Shown: positions 17,608-26,964, numbered from the stretch's first letter. The stretch is 64,000 nt of DNA from Streptomyces barringtoniae (GCF_020819595.1 NZ_JAJHNP010000012.1:178048-242047), one strand, 5' to 3'. Made by a program: numbers and translations. Notes: generated by a model not told the origin, from the sequence alone.

Positions 17608-18702
17608 TCAGTACCGCAGCACCCCCGCGATCCCGTCCGCGTCGCCCAGTGCGCCGTCGGGTACGAAGCGGACGTCGGCACCGGTCTCCAGGCACTGCTC
17701 GACGATCTCGTCCACGATGTCCTCGCGGGCGTCCAGGTCGCCGGGCTCGGCCGGCACCAGATGCCCGCCGAGATCGCGGACGGTTGCCCGGAAGTTCTCC
17801 TCCACGGCGAGCAGCCGCACCCGGCCCTCGAGGGCGCTCTGCCACAGCTCGTCGAGACCGGCGGCGTAGGTGCGGTGACCGCGTGCGGAGGTCAGCTCCC
17901 GGACCACGGACGTGGTGTCCTTGCGGGCCTCCGCCTCCAGCACCGGCCGCAGCGCCTGCCACACCGCCTCGGGGCCGGCGTGCGTGAGGCCGCCGTGCGG
18001 GACGTGGACGGCGCACTTGGCGACGCTGCCGACCTCGTCCAGCAGGGACAGTGCCGCCTGATCGCCGGTGACGTAGAGCGGGCGGGGCTCCTCGCGCAGG
18101 ACGGTGCTCATGGCGGTGTCCGCCTCGCGCAGGAACTGCCGGGTGCCCTCGTCGCGGAAGGCGCTCTTCAGGTCGCCGACCTGCATCTGGCGCTCGGCGT
18201 CGAAGTTCTCCTGTCTGCGCTCCAGCGGGAAGCCGCCCGCGCGGTCCTGCACCACCCGGTCCTCGCCGCCGCTCCACAGGGTGACGCGGTCCGCGGAGAC
18301 CGACAGCACCCAGAAAGGGTTCCCGGCGGCCTGGGCGGCGACCAGGTTGCGGGTGAGGAAGGTGTCCGAGAGCACCACCCGCTCGGGGACGGTACGGGCC
18401 AGGGACCACACCTGGTGCTCGCCCGGGGCGGCGAAGATCACCAGGCCCTCCTCGGCATGCGCCAGATCCACCTCCGCCAGCGCCCGGTCGAGCTGCGCCA
18501 CGACCTCGTTGCGCCGCTCACGGGTGACGGCGGGATCGGACTCCAGGCGCCGGCGGGCCTCGGTGACCACATTGCGCAGCCGGACGGGATCCTGGCCGGA
18601 TTCGGGTTCGCGGCGGTGCGTGGGGGTCAGGACGGACACGGCCGGATACGGACGCGGCCGCCGCAGTTCGGCAAGGGTCGCGGGACTCAGTGCGTGCTCC
18701 AT
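17608..18702 (-). CDS. baeRF-like (bacterial release-factor-1-related) protein
   Basis: 364 residues. The YPAVSVLTPTHRREP opening, the GLVIFAAPGEHQVW strand and the SDTFLTRNLVAAQ segment followed by WVLSVSADRVTLWSGG match a family often mis-labelled chemotaxis protein. I take it as a bacterial homologue of the archaeo-eukaryotic release factor fold (baeRF). A C-terminal TYAAGLDELWQSALEGRVRLLAVEEN region fits the RNA-recognition-like end. Function is not established; roles in ribosome rescue or hibernation have been suggested for the group. ATG 18702 begins the conserved sequence. Confidence 0.75.
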   Translation of the reverse strand: MEHALSPATLAELRRPRPYPAVSVLTPTHRREPESGQDPVRLRNVVTEARRRLESDPAVTRERRNEVVAQLDRALAEVDLAHAEEGLVIFAAPGEHQVWSLARTVPERVVLSDTFLTRNLVAAQAAGNPFWVLSVSADRVTLWSGGEDRVVQDRAGGFPLERRQENFDAERQMQVGDLKSAFRDEGTRQFLREADTAMSTVLREEPRPLYVTGDQAALSLLDEVGSVAKCAVHVPHGGLTHAGPEAVWQALRPVLEAEARKDTTSVVRELTSARGHRTYAAGLDELWQSALEGRVRLLAVEENFRATVRDLGGHLVPAEPGDLDAREDIVDEIVEQCLETGADVRFVPDGALGDADGIAGVLRY

Positions 18703-18881
18703 GACAGCACGATAGGTCGGAATCACAAGTACGGCATTCGGGGTAATCCGCACCGGAAGCCGCCGTGGGTCTCCGGGGCGCACGGCCGTGGACCGCTTGC
18801 CGGACACCGGTGACGCGGCGCCCCCCGTGCGGCTACCGTACCGGCCAGTAACCGGACGCAGCACGCCCCAGGAGGCCTGAC

Positions 18882-19661
18882 ATGCCGCAGCTCGAAGTCG
18901 ACGGAGCGGCCCTGACGTACGACGACGAGGGCCCCCGCGACGCGCCGGAGGTGCCCCTGGTGTTCGTCCACGGCTGGACCGCCGACCGGCACCGCTGGGA
19001 CCACCAGATCGCGCACTTCTCGGCAGGACGCCGGGTGATCCGGCTGGACCTGCGCGGACACGGGGAGAGCACCGGAGCCGGGGTGCGCACGATCGCGGAG
19101 CTGGCGCGGGACGTGCTGGCCCTCCTCGACCACCTCGAGGTCGAACGGTTCGTGCTGGTCGGCCACTCGATGGGCGGGATGATCGCGCAGACCATCGCCC
19201 TGGCCCACCCCGAGCGGGTGGAGCGGATGGCGCTGGTGGGCTCCATCGGCCGGATGACGTACAGCCGCGGCAGGGGTCTGCTCATGGCCGCCTCCACCCT
19301 GGTGCCGTACCGGCTCTTCGTGGCCGCCAACATCCAGCGCGCCTTCGCCCCCGGCTATCCGCGTGAGGAGATCCGCGCCCACATCCGCGCCTCCGCCGCG
19401 ACCCCGCGCGAGGTCGTGATGACGCTGTACGGCGCGATGCGCGCCTTCGACGTCCTCGACCGGGCCGGGGAGATCCGCACGCCCACGCTGATGGTGCACG
19501 GATACCACGACGTCCAGCTGCCGGTGCGGCAGATGCTGCGGATGGCCAAGGCCTACCCGGACGCGGTCGTCCGCATCCTCGACGCGGGCCACGAGCTGCC
19601 GCTGGAGAAACCGGCCGAGCTGACCGAGGCGCTCGACTCGTTTCTGGCCGCGAAGAAGTGA
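18882..19661 (+). CDS. alpha/beta hydrolase
   Basis: 259 residues without a signal peptide. The oxyanion motif VFVHGWTAD, the nucleophile elbow VGHSMGG (serine about residue 95), a late GYHDVQLP acid loop and DAGHELP histidine loop give a complete catalytic triad. It resembles haloperoxidase-like or ester hydrolases of primary metabolism; the substrate is unknown. ATG 18882 has AGGAGG about 7 bases upstream. No operon partner: 234 bases separate it from asnB. Confidence 0.9.
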   Translation: MPQLEVDGAALTYDDEGPRDAPEVPLVFVHGWTADRHRWDHQIAHFSAGRRVIRLDLRGHGESTGAGVRTIAELARDVLALLDHLEVERFVLVGHSMGGMIAQTIALAHPERVERMALVGSIGRMTYSRGRGLLMAASTLVPYRLFVAANIQRAFAPGYPREEIRAHIRASAATPREVVMTLYGAMRAFDVLDRAGEIRTPTLMVHGYHDVQLPVRQMLRMAKAYPDAVVRILDAGHELPLEKPAELTEALDSFLAAKK

Positions 19662-19895
19662 CGCGCCGGCCGCTTGGCCAAGTTTTTGCCCGTGGCCGGT
19701 TCTCTGCGCCGCCGGCCCGGAGTCCCGGCGATCCGGGGATTTCGCGAAGGCAAAACCCGGCCGAAACCACGGGGGAGCGGGGGTCGTGCGTGTTACGGCC
19801 GCGTTGACCGCGTGGAACACCTGACGGAGGCTCGTCATATAGGTGCTCGATACAACTGGTTTGCTCGGCCGTGTGCCGGAGGCAGGAGGCAGCGC

Positions 19896-21737
19896 ATGTG
19901 CGGCATCACAGGATGGGTTTCTTTCGACCGCGACCTGACCGCCGAGGCCACCACATTGCATGCGATGACCGAGACGATGGCCTGCCGCGGCCCGGACGAC
20001 CGCGGCACCTGGGCCGAGGGCCCGGCCGCCCTGGGGCATCGCCGGCTCGCGATCATCGACCTCCCCGGCGGCCGTCAGCCGATGTCCGTGGCCACCCCGG
20101 AGGGCACCGTCGCCATGGTGTACTCCGGGGAGGCCTACAACTTCACCGAACTGCGCCGGGAACTCCGGGACCGCGGCCACCGGTTCACCACCGACTCCGA
20201 CACCGAGGTCGTCCTGCACGGCTACCTGGAATGGGGTGACGCGGTCGCCGAACGGCTCAACGGCATGTACGCGTTCGCCGTCTGGGACGGCCGCCACGAC
20301 AAGCTCGTGATGATCCGCGACCGCATGGGCATCAAGCCGTTCTACTACCACCCCACCTCCGACGGCGTCCTGTTCGGCTCCGAGCCCAAGGCGATCCTCG
20401 CCAACCCCGTGGTCCGCCGCCGGGTGACGCTGGACGGGCTGCGGGAACTGTTCGTCCTGGTCAAGACGCCCGGACACGCGATCTGGGACGGCATGCGCGA
20501 GGTGGAACCCGGCACGGTCGTCACCGTCGACCGCTCCGGCCTGTCCACCCGCGTCTACTGGCGCCTGCAGACCCGTCCGCACACCGACGACCGCGACACC
20601 ACCGTCAGGACCGTGCGCTCGCTGCTCGACGACATCGTGCGCCGCCAGCTGGTCGCCGACGTCCCGCGCTGCACCCTGCTCTCCGGCGGCCTCGACTCCT
20701 CCGCGATGACCGCGATCGCCGCCCGGCAACTGGCCGGGCAGGGCGAGAAGGTGCGCAGCTTCGCCGTCGACTTCGTCGGGCAGACGGACAACTTCGTCGC
20801 CGACGAACTGCGCGGCACCCCCGACGCGCCGTTCGTGCACGACGTGGCCGAACTCGCGCGCACCGACCACCAGGACATCGTGCTCGACGCCCAGTCCCTC
20901 GCCGATCCCGCCGTACGCGAGCAGGTGATCCGCGCCCGCGACCTGCCGGCCGGTTTCGGCGACATGGACACCTCGCTGCTGCTGCTCTTCCGCGCCATCC
21001 GCGAGAAGTCCACGGTGGCCCTGTCCGGCGAGTCCGCCGACGAAGTCTTCGGCGGCTACCTGCAGTTCTTCGACGAGGAGGCGCGCCGCGCCGAGACCTT
21101 CCCCTGGCTCGCCACGTTCAACCGGCACTTCGGTGACGACGCCGACGTACTGCGCGCCGACCTCTCCAAGTCCCTGGACCTGGAGAGTTACGTCGCCGAC
21201 GGATACCGCACCGCCGTCGCCGGCATCGAACGGCTGGACAGCGAGAGCGACTTCGAGTACCGGATGCGGCGGATGAGCCATCTGCACCTGACCCGCTTCG
21301 TGCGCGCCCTGCTCGACCGCAAGGACCGCATGAGCATGGCCGTCGGACTGGAGGTCCGGGTGCCGTTCTGCGACCACCGCCTGGTCGAGTACGTCTACAA
21401 CGCCCCGTGGGCCCTGAAGTCCTTCGACGGCCGGGAGAAGAGCCTGCTGCGGGAGGCGGCCGCGGACGTGCTGCCGCAGTCGGTGTACGAACGGGTCAAG
21501 AGCCCTTACCCGTCCACGCAGGACCCGCGCTACGCCCGCGCCCTCCAGGAGCAGGCCAAGGAACTGCTCTCCCGGCCCTCGCACCAGGTCTTCGACCTCG
21601 TCGACCGCGACCGGCTCCGCCAGGCCGCCGAGCGCGAGGCGCCCGTCAGCACCCAGGCGGCCCGGCGCGGCCTGGAACGCGCCCTGGACCTCGCGCGGTG
21701 GCTGGAGGTCTACGCGCCCGAGGTGATCACCGGCTGA
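19896..21737 (+). CDS. asnB: asparagine synthetase (glutamine-hydrolysing)
   Basis: 613 residues. Cys2 after the initiator (MCGITG) is the N-terminal glutaminase nucleophile. RGPDDRG and GHRRLAIIDL are glutamine-site motifs. The synthetase domain begins with the ATP pyrophosphatase loop LLSGGLDSSAM, with GESADEVFGGY downstream. It forms asparagine from aspartate, glutamine and ATP in the cytosol. Asn-synthase homologues also serve in antibiotic clusters, but no such cluster is present here. Start ATG 19896 is fixed by Cys2 and an AGGAGG upstream. The stop overlaps the convergent DUF4232 gene by 11 bases. Confidence 0.95.
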   Translation: MCGITGWVSFDRDLTAEATTLHAMTETMACRGPDDRGTWAEGPAALGHRRLAIIDLPGGRQPMSVATPEGTVAMVYSGEAYNFTELRRELRDRGHRFTTDSDTEVVLHGYLEWGDAVAERLNGMYAFAVWDGRHDKLVMIRDRMGIKPFYYHPTSDGVLFGSEPKAILANPVVRRRVTLDGLRELFVLVKTPGHAIWDGMREVEPGTVVTVDRSGLSTRVYWRLQTRPHTDDRDTTVRTVRSLLDDIVRRQLVADVPRCTLLSGGLDSSAMTAIAARQLAGQGEKVRSFAVDFVGQTDNFVADELRGTPDAPFVHDVAELARTDHQDIVLDAQSLADPAVREQVIRARDLPAGFGDMDTSLLLLFRAIREKSTVALSGESADEVFGGYLQFFDEEARRAETFPWLATFNRHFGDDADVLRADLSKSLDLESYVADGYRTAVAGIERLDSESDFEYRMRRMSHLHLTRFVRALLDRKDRMSMAVGLEVRVPFCDHRLVEYVYNAPWALKSFDGREKSLLREAAADVLPQSVYERVKSPYPSTQDPRYARALQEQAKELLSRPSHQVFDLVDRDRLRQAAEREAPVSTQAARRGLERALDLARWLEVYAPEVITG

Positions 21738-22257
21738 GGCCGATGGCCCGGTCCGCGGCCGCCCGCGTGGGCTGCCACCACGTCGTCACCGGCTCCCACA
21801 CCAGGACGCGCTTCCCGGTGCCGAGCTGCGCGGCGCTGAAGGAGCGGCCCCACTGGGCGGCCGAGGCGGCCACGGTCACGGTGTCCACCCGGCGGGCCTC
21901 GGGGTCCGCCGGGTCGCCGATGGTGCGGACGTCGGCGTAGGCGGTCCGCCCGGCCGCGAGCCGGTAGGTGCCGGCGCCGCCCTCCGGTGTCGGCAGCGCG
22001 GCGCCGTCGAGGTCCCCGAAGGTCACGGTGGGCACCCGGTCCACGACGCACGCGCGGGCGCCGCGGTTGGTGACGCCGGCCCGCAGCACGGTCGGATCGC
22101 CGGGCACGGCCTTCGCCCGCACGGTCAGCGACGTCCCGGCGCAGCGGACGGACCCGGCGTGGTGGGCCGTGGCGGCCTGGCTCTGCGGTGCGGTCAGCAG
22201 CAGGCCCGCCGCGGCGGCCGAGGCGGCGGGTACGGCGATGGCGGCGCGGATGCGCAT
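21727..22257 (-). CDS. secreted DUF4232 protein
   Basis: 176 residues. A signal peptide (AAIAVPAASAAAAGLLLTAPQSQA) is followed by a beta-rich domain with two cysteines (RCAGTSL and GARACVVD) that would form the usual DUF4232 disulphide. These extracytoplasmic proteins are common in Streptomyces and of unknown function. GGGGGA precedes the ATG. It converges on asnB with an 11-base overlap of coding ends. Confidence 0.85.
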   Translation of the reverse strand: MRIRAAIAVPAASAAAAGLLLTAPQSQAATAHHAGSVRCAGTSLTVRAKAVPGDPTVLRAGVTNRGARACVVDRVPTVTFGDLDGAALPTPEGGAGTYRLAAGRTAYADVRTIGDPADPEARRVDTVTVAASAAQWGRSFSAAQLGTGKRVLVWEPVTTWWQPTRAAADRAIGLSR

Positions 22258-22387
22258 GATGGTGTCCCCCTTCGTGGTCGACTACGGGATACGGCGGCCG
22301 GAGCGCGCTCTGCCCGGTGTGACGGCCGGGAGTGCCGGGAGGTTGTGCCGGATTCGCGGCTGTTACCCGCGTGCGTCCCCGCTGTCA

Positions 22388-23983
22388 TCAGTTGGTGGGG
22401 TTCAGGGTGACGTTCCAGTCGTTGCCGTCCGCCGGGCAGGAACTGCCGTTCGGCGGCAGGGAGCCGTAGAGCAGGAAGTCGTCGACCTTCCGGTGCACAC
22501 ACGTGGAGGAGGTGTAGCCGGTGTGGCCGTCGCCCTTGTTGTCGAGCACCACCGCCGACGGGCCGAGCCGTGCGGCCGTCTCCACCGTCCACCGGTACGG
22601 CGTCGCCGGGTCCCCGCGCGTGCCCACGAGCAGCATCCTCGCCGAGTCGACGTCCTTCACCCGGTCGCGGATGAAGTCGGTGCCCTTGGGGCGGCCGTAG
22701 CACATGAGCACCTCGGTCAGCCGGTAGCGGCCGAAGACCGGCGAGGCCTGCTCGTACTGGGTCTGCAGACTCTTCAGGTCCTTGGCGATCCGCGCCGCGC
22801 CGGGCCGGTCGGGGTCGTCGGCGCAGTCGATCGCCATCAGCGCGGCCTCGAGGTTGTCCGCCGGCACGTCCTGCGGATCGACCAGACCGCCGTCGCGGTG
22901 GCCGCCGAGGGTCAGGCCGGCGCCGCCGGCGGCGAAGTGCTGCACGCCCCGTGCGTCGCCGTCCTGGACCAGCGAGGCCAGGGCGCGTTCCAGGGAGGGC
23001 CACAGCTGCTTGCTGTAGAGGGCCTGCCCGATGGCGCCGACCAGGTTCTGTCCGGAGAACGAACCGCCGATGTCCGTCGGGACCGGGTTCTTGTCGAGCG
23101 CGTGCACGAGCCCGACGACCTGGTCCCCGGCCGTACGCCGGTCCTGGCCGAACGGACAGGCGACGTCCGTCGTACACCAGTCCAGGAAATCGTCCAGCGC
23201 GGTCTGCTGCCCCTCGGCGGCGGCCAGCCCCTGCGCGGAAAGCGGCTCGGTCAGGGCGTCCACACCGTCGAGGGCGAGCCGGCCGACCTTGTGCGGGAAC
23301 TGCGTCGCGTACACCGCGCCGAGCCGCGTTCCGTACGAGAAACCGAGGTAGTTGAGCTTCTTGTCGCCGAGGGCCTGGCGGATGACGTCCAGGTCGCGGG
23401 CGGCGTTCACGGTGCCTATGTGGGGCAGCACCGGGCCGGAGTGCCGGGCGCAGTCGTCGGCGGCCTTGCGCAACCTGGCGAGCAGTGCCTGCGGATGGGC
23501 GAGGCCGGCCTCGTCGTCCAGCGCGGACGAGGCCTCTTCGCTGCCCTCGCCGCAGCTGACGGGGGAGGAGCGGCCGACGCCGCGCGGGTCGAAGGTGACC
23601 ACGTCGTAGCCGTTGGTCAGGTCCATGAACTCCTTGCCGTCGGCGGCCAGTTCGGGAACGCCCGCACCACCGGGCCCGCCGAAGTTCAGCAGCACCGAGC
23701 CCTGCTTCTTGCCGGTGGCCCGGTAGCGGGCGAGGGCCACGTCGAGCGTGCCCGCGCGGGGCCGGGCGTAGTCGAGCGGGACGGTGACCTTGCCGCACTG
23801 GAGGTCCTTCGGCATGCCCGTGCCCTTGCAGGCCGCCCAGGTCACGTTCTGCCGGTAGAACCGGGACAGGTCGGGCTGCGGCGGGTCGGCCGCGGGCAGC
23901 CCGGCGCCGAGCAGCGTCAGGGCGAGGGCTCCGGTACCCGCACAGCGCCGCACGGCGGGCCGTGTGGACAGCTTGGCCAGCAT
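22388..23983 (-). CDS. secreted alpha/beta hydrolase, tripeptidyl aminopeptidase-type
   Basis: 531 residues with an N-terminal export signal (LALTLLGAGLPAAD; no lipobox cysteine). GGPGGAG is the oxyanion loop, LGFSYGTRLG holds the catalytic serine, GTRGDPATPY the aspartate and GDGHTGY the histidine. This is the SlpD/SlpE and Tap family of Streptomyces, which release tripeptides or related N-terminal fragments outside the cell. Cysteine pairs near the C-terminus fit a secreted enzyme. GGGAGG precedes ATG 23983. Confidence 0.9.
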   Translation of the reverse strand: MLAKLSTRPAVRRCAGTGALALTLLGAGLPAADPPQPDLSRFYRQNVTWAACKGTGMPKDLQCGKVTVPLDYARPRAGTLDVALARYRATGKKQGSVLLNFGGPGGAGVPELAADGKEFMDLTNGYDVVTFDPRGVGRSSPVSCGEGSEEASSALDDEAGLAHPQALLARLRKAADDCARHSGPVLPHIGTVNAARDLDVIRQALGDKKLNYLGFSYGTRLGAVYATQFPHKVGRLALDGVDALTEPLSAQGLAAAEGQQTALDDFLDWCTTDVACPFGQDRRTAGDQVVGLVHALDKNPVPTDIGGSFSGQNLVGAIGQALYSKQLWPSLERALASLVQDGDARGVQHFAAGGAGLTLGGHRDGGLVDPQDVPADNLEAALMAIDCADDPDRPGAARIAKDLKSLQTQYEQASPVFGRYRLTEVLMCYGRPKGTDFIRDRVKDVDSARMLLVGTRGDPATPYRWTVETAARLGPSAVVLDNKGDGHTGYTSSTCVHRKVDDFLLYGSLPPNGSSCPADGNDWNVTLNPTN

Positions 23984-24117
23984 CGATCGCCTCCCGGGAC
24001 GCCTGTCGCGGGCGGTGGGGACGGCGCCCTCGCATCACCATAAGCGGGCCCCGGACGGCCCGCCTCCCGACGGGCGGGAGGGTGCGCGGTGCCGTACTCT
24101 CCGCGCCCTCGATGCCC

Positions 24118-24157
24118 GTTATCGATCATTGAGAGTCTTTACATGCAGTTCGATAAC
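24118..24157. promoter_or_regulatory. 8-base inverted repeat upstream of the chaplin gene
   Basis: GTTATCGA (24118-24125) and TCGATAAC (24150-24157) are perfect reverse complements 24 bases apart. They lie about 110-150 bases before the chaplin ATG and upstream of the candidate sigma-BldN promoter, a plausible activator or repressor site. Confidence 0.45.
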
Positions 24158-24190
24158 ACTGTCGCTCGACGGGGTGAAAGACCGATAAGC

Positions 24191-24216
24191 CATAACTCGG
24201 ATGGTTCGCCTGCGTT
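24191..24216 (+). promoter_or_regulatory. candidate sigma-BldN promoter
   Basis: CATAAC (24191-24196) is separated by 16 bases from CGTT (24213-24216). From memory, sigma-BldN promoters of chaplin, rodlin and bldM genes resemble CGTAAC-N16-CGTT, a one-base difference here. Transcription would start about 45 bases before the chaplin ATG. Confidence 0.5.
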
Positions 24217-24267
24217 TTATGGGGTGCGGGTGAGTGCCCGCGACGAAGTCTGGAAGGCAGGGAACCT

Positions 24268-24924
24268 ATGAGACGGGCTACCCGTAACGGTGTGATCGCC
24301 GCTGTCGCCGCCTCCGGTGCGATGGCCGTGGCACTGCCGGTGTCCGCCGCCTTCGCGGCCGGCGGTGCCGCCGCCGACGGCTCCGCGGCCGGCTCGCCCG
24401 GGCTGGTCTCCGGCAACGGCATCCAGCTCCCGGTGCACGTGCCGGTGAACGTGTGCGGCAACACCGTGAACGTGGTGGGGTTGCTCAACCCCGCCGTCGG
24501 CAACGCCTGCGCGAACCACGCGGACCACGGCACCGCAAGAGGCAGGTCGGCGTCCGGCGGCGCCTCCGCCCGCGGCGCCGCGAAGGACTCCCCCGGCGTG
24601 CTCTCCGGCAACGACGTCCAGCTCCCCGTCGATCTGCCGGTGAACGTCAGCGGCAACAGCGTCAACGTGATCGGAGTGGGCAACCCGGCCGAGGGCAACC
24701 ACTCGGTCAACGGCTCCGTCGGCCGGCCCCGTACCCCCCGCAGCCCGGCACCCACCAGGCACCTCCCCGGCCCGCACACGCCACGCCCCGTCGCCCAGCC
24801 GGCGACGTCCGCGCTGGCCCACACCGGCACGGACATCGCACTGCCGGCAGTGGCGGGCAGCGCGGTGCTCCTCCTCTCGGGCACGGCCCTCTATCGCCGC
24901 TTCCGCTCCGCCCGCACCGACTGA
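24268..24924 (+). CDS. long chaplin with sortase motif; second domain cysteine-free
   Basis: 218 residues. Signal peptide to about residue 30, then two chaplin domains (about 41-84 and 106-149), a Pro-rich spacer, a LAHTG sortase motif (183-187), a hydrophobic segment and a basic tail. This is the ChpA-C long-chaplin layout: a wall-anchored amyloid-forming protein that coats aerial hyphae. Domain one has the usual pair Cys63/Cys81. In domain two the aligned positions are Ser128 and Ser146, both exactly 65 residues later, so no disulphide can form there. GGAAGG lies before the ATG. A strong hairpin follows the stop. Confidence 0.93.
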   Translation: MRRATRNGVIAAVAASGAMAVALPVSAAFAAGGAAADGSAAGSPGLVSGNGIQLPVHVPVNVCGNTVNVVGLLNPAVGNACANHADHGTARGRSASGGASARGAAKDSPGVLSGNDVQLPVDLPVNVSGNSVNVIGVGNPAEGNHSVNGSVGRPRTPRSPAPTRHLPGPHTPRPVAQPATSALAHTGTDIALPAVAGSAVLLLSGTALYRRFRSARTD

Positions 24925-24935
24925 CCCACCCCCTC

Positions 24936-24971
24936 CCAGGCCCCACCGGACGTCGGCCCGGTGGGGCCTGG
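24936..24971 (+). terminator. strong hairpin after the chaplin gene
   Basis: A perfect 14-base stem (24936-24949 with 24958-24971) and an 8-base loop begin 12 bases after the chaplin stop codon. There is no U-run. Confidence 0.75.
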
Positions 24972-25204
24972 CTCGCGCGCGAGCCGGCGGTGCCGGTGGC
25001 CCACGGCGCACGGGATCCACCGGGTGACGGAGGACACGAGGAGGAGGGCGGGCGCTGCCGCACCGGGCTCGCCGGGCTCTGGCGTGCGCCCGGGGTGGCC
25101 GGGCCGCGTCGGGTGCAACGGCCGATCTCCCCGTGGCGCGGCCTTCGTTGATCCGGAAGGATGCGGCACGGCAGTCCGGTCCCCACGGAAAACGGAGCGC
25201 ATCG

Positions 25205-26059
25205 ATGACCCCTGCGGCCCCCCACGACCTCGTCGTCACCCAGGCCACCCCCGCCGACTGGCCGGTGATCGCCGGATGGGCGGCGGCGGAGGGCTGGAAT
25301 CCCGGCCTGTCCGACGGGCCCGCGTTCTTCGCACAGGACCCCGACGGGTTCTTCCTCGGCCGGATCGACGGGGAGCCGGTGTCGGCCGTCTCCGTGGTGA
25401 ACTACGGCCCGGAGTACGCCTTCCTGGGCTGCTATCTGGTCCGCCCCGACCTGCGCGGCCACGGCCACGGCCTCACCACCTGGAAAACCGCCCTCGCCCA
25501 CGCCGGCAACCGCACCGTCGGCCTGGACGGCGTCGTCGCCCAGCAGGACAACTACCGCCAGTCCGGGTTCGAACTCGCCTACCGCACCATCCGGTTCACC
25601 GGTACGGCCCCGCAGCGCGAGAGGCCCGCGGGCGTCCGTCCGGCCGGGCCCGCCGACCTCGCCGCGATCACCGCCTACGACGGCGCCTGCTACCCGGCCG
25701 ACCGTCCGCGCTTCCTCGCCCAGTGGCTCACCGGCCCCGGACACCGGGCCTTCGTCCGCCACGACGGCGCCCGCCTCACCGGCTACGGCGTGCTCCGCCC
25801 CGGCCGCGACACCCTCCGCGTCGGCCCCCTCTTCGCGGACACCGCCGACGACGCCCGCGCCCTGTTCGCCGCCCTCACCGCCGAGGCCGCGGGAGGCGAG
25901 GTCGCCATCGACGTGCCCGAGCCGAACGCGGCCGGTGTCGCGCTCGCCGAGGAGGCCGGACTCCAGGCCTCCTTCGAGACCGCCCGCATGTACACCGGGC
26001 CGGTCCGCGAGCACGCCCGGCACCGCGTGTTCGGGGTCACCACGCTCGAACTGGGCTGA
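25205..26059 (+). CDS. GNAT acetyltransferase, two-domain
   Basis: 284 residues from ATG 25205, with GGAG upstream. The N-terminal GNAT domain (about 8-130) contains YLVRPDLRGHGHG, the acetyl-CoA-binding R-x-x-G-x-G/A loop. The C-terminal half (about 140-284) resembles a second, degenerate acetyltransferase domain as in the YitH-like proteins. It acetylates an unknown amine. It is followed after 121 bases by another GNAT gene on the same strand. Confidence 0.85.
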   Translation: MTPAAPHDLVVTQATPADWPVIAGWAAAEGWNPGLSDGPAFFAQDPDGFFLGRIDGEPVSAVSVVNYGPEYAFLGCYLVRPDLRGHGHGLTTWKTALAHAGNRTVGLDGVVAQQDNYRQSGFELAYRTIRFTGTAPQRERPAGVRPAGPADLAAITAYDGACYPADRPRFLAQWLTGPGHRAFVRHDGARLTGYGVLRPGRDTLRVGPLFADTADDARALFAALTAEAAGGEVAIDVPEPNAAGVALAEEAGLQASFETARMYTGPVREHARHRVFGVTTLELG

Positions 26060-26180
26060 TCCCGGACCGTACCTCTCGGGGCCGGGCGAACTGTCCCCAC
26101 CTGCCGTGTGCCCGACCCCTGAGGCGGCCGCCGGAACAATCCCGTTGCCCCGGGCCGGTCCGGCATGGTCGAGTCGGGGC

Positions 26181-26957
26181 ATGGATCACTCGGCGGTGCT
26201 CGCCCTCTACGACCGTGACATGCGCGAGAACGCGGCTCCCGACGGACCCGCTGCCCGGATCGAACGGACCGGCGCCGTGGTGCGCCAGATCGCGGACGCC
26301 CAGGGGTGGAACGGCGTGCTCTGGTCCGGCCTGGACGCGGCGGACGCGGACCGGGCGATCCGCGAGCAGGTCGCGTACTTCACCGGCCTCGGCCGCGACT
26401 TCGAGTGGAAGCTCTACGGCCACGACCGGCCGGACGACCTCGGCGCCCGGCTCCTCGCCGCCGGATTCCGGGCCGAGGCCGAGGAGACACTGATGGTCGG
26501 CGAGACCGGCCGGCTCGCCGTGGCCGCCGAGCCTCCCGAGGGCATCCGCCTCGTACGGGCCACCGACCCGGCCGGCGTCGACCTCGTCGTGGACGTCCAC
26601 GAGAAGGCCTTCGGCACCGACGGCACCCGGCTGCGGCACCGGCTGCTCGCCCGCCTGGCCGCCGACCCCGGCACGGTCGTCGCCGTGGTTGCGCTCGCCG
26701 GGGACGAACCCGTGAGCGCCGCCCGGATGGAACTGGTGCCCGGCACCCGGTTCGCCGGACTGTGGGGCGGCGGCACGGTCGAGGCCTGGCGGGGCCGGGG
26801 TGTCTACCGGGCCCTGGTCGCCCACCGCGCCCGCGTCGCCGCCGACCACGGCTACCGCTACCTCCAGGTCGACGCCTCACCCATGAGCCGCCCGATCCTG
26901 GAGCGCCTCGGCTTCCACGCGCTGAGCACCACAACCCCTTGTCTGTACGGCGGCTGA
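26181..26957 (+). CDS. GNAT family N-acetyltransferase
   Basis: 258 residues. The first ~110 residues are a helical extension; the C-terminal GNAT fold carries GGTVEAWRGRGVYRALV (acetyl-CoA P-loop) and a terminal LERLGFHALSTTTP strand. Substrate is unknown. It lies in the same direction as the preceding two-domain GNAT gene but is probably separately started, since 121 bases intervene and the ATG has no strong ribosome site. Confidence 0.85.
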   Translation: MDHSAVLALYDRDMRENAAPDGPAARIERTGAVVRQIADAQGWNGVLWSGLDAADADRAIREQVAYFTGLGRDFEWKLYGHDRPDDLGARLLAAGFRAEAEETLMVGETGRLAVAAEPPEGIRLVRATDPAGVDLVVDVHEKAFGTDGTRLRHRLLARLAADPGTVVAVVALAGDEPVSAARMELVPGTRFAGLWGGGTVEAWRGRGVYRALVAHRARVAADHGYRYLQVDASPMSRPILERLGFHALSTTTPCLYGG

Positions 26958-26964
26958 CCCCACG

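Noticed and set aside
19804..19845. ECF-type promoter (GGAAC and CGTC elements) before asnB
   Set aside because: The two elements are too close (14 bases) for the usual spacing and no sigma factor is linked.
18723..21584. A 953-codon minus-strand frame opposite the hydrolase and asnB
   Set aside because: Composition is that of a codon-bias shadow; asnB on the plus strand has every catalytic motif and a good ribosome site.
19896..21737. asnB as part of an antibiotic biosynthetic cluster
   Set aside because: No NRPS, PKS, tailoring or export genes adjoin it; neighbours are housekeeping or secreted proteins.
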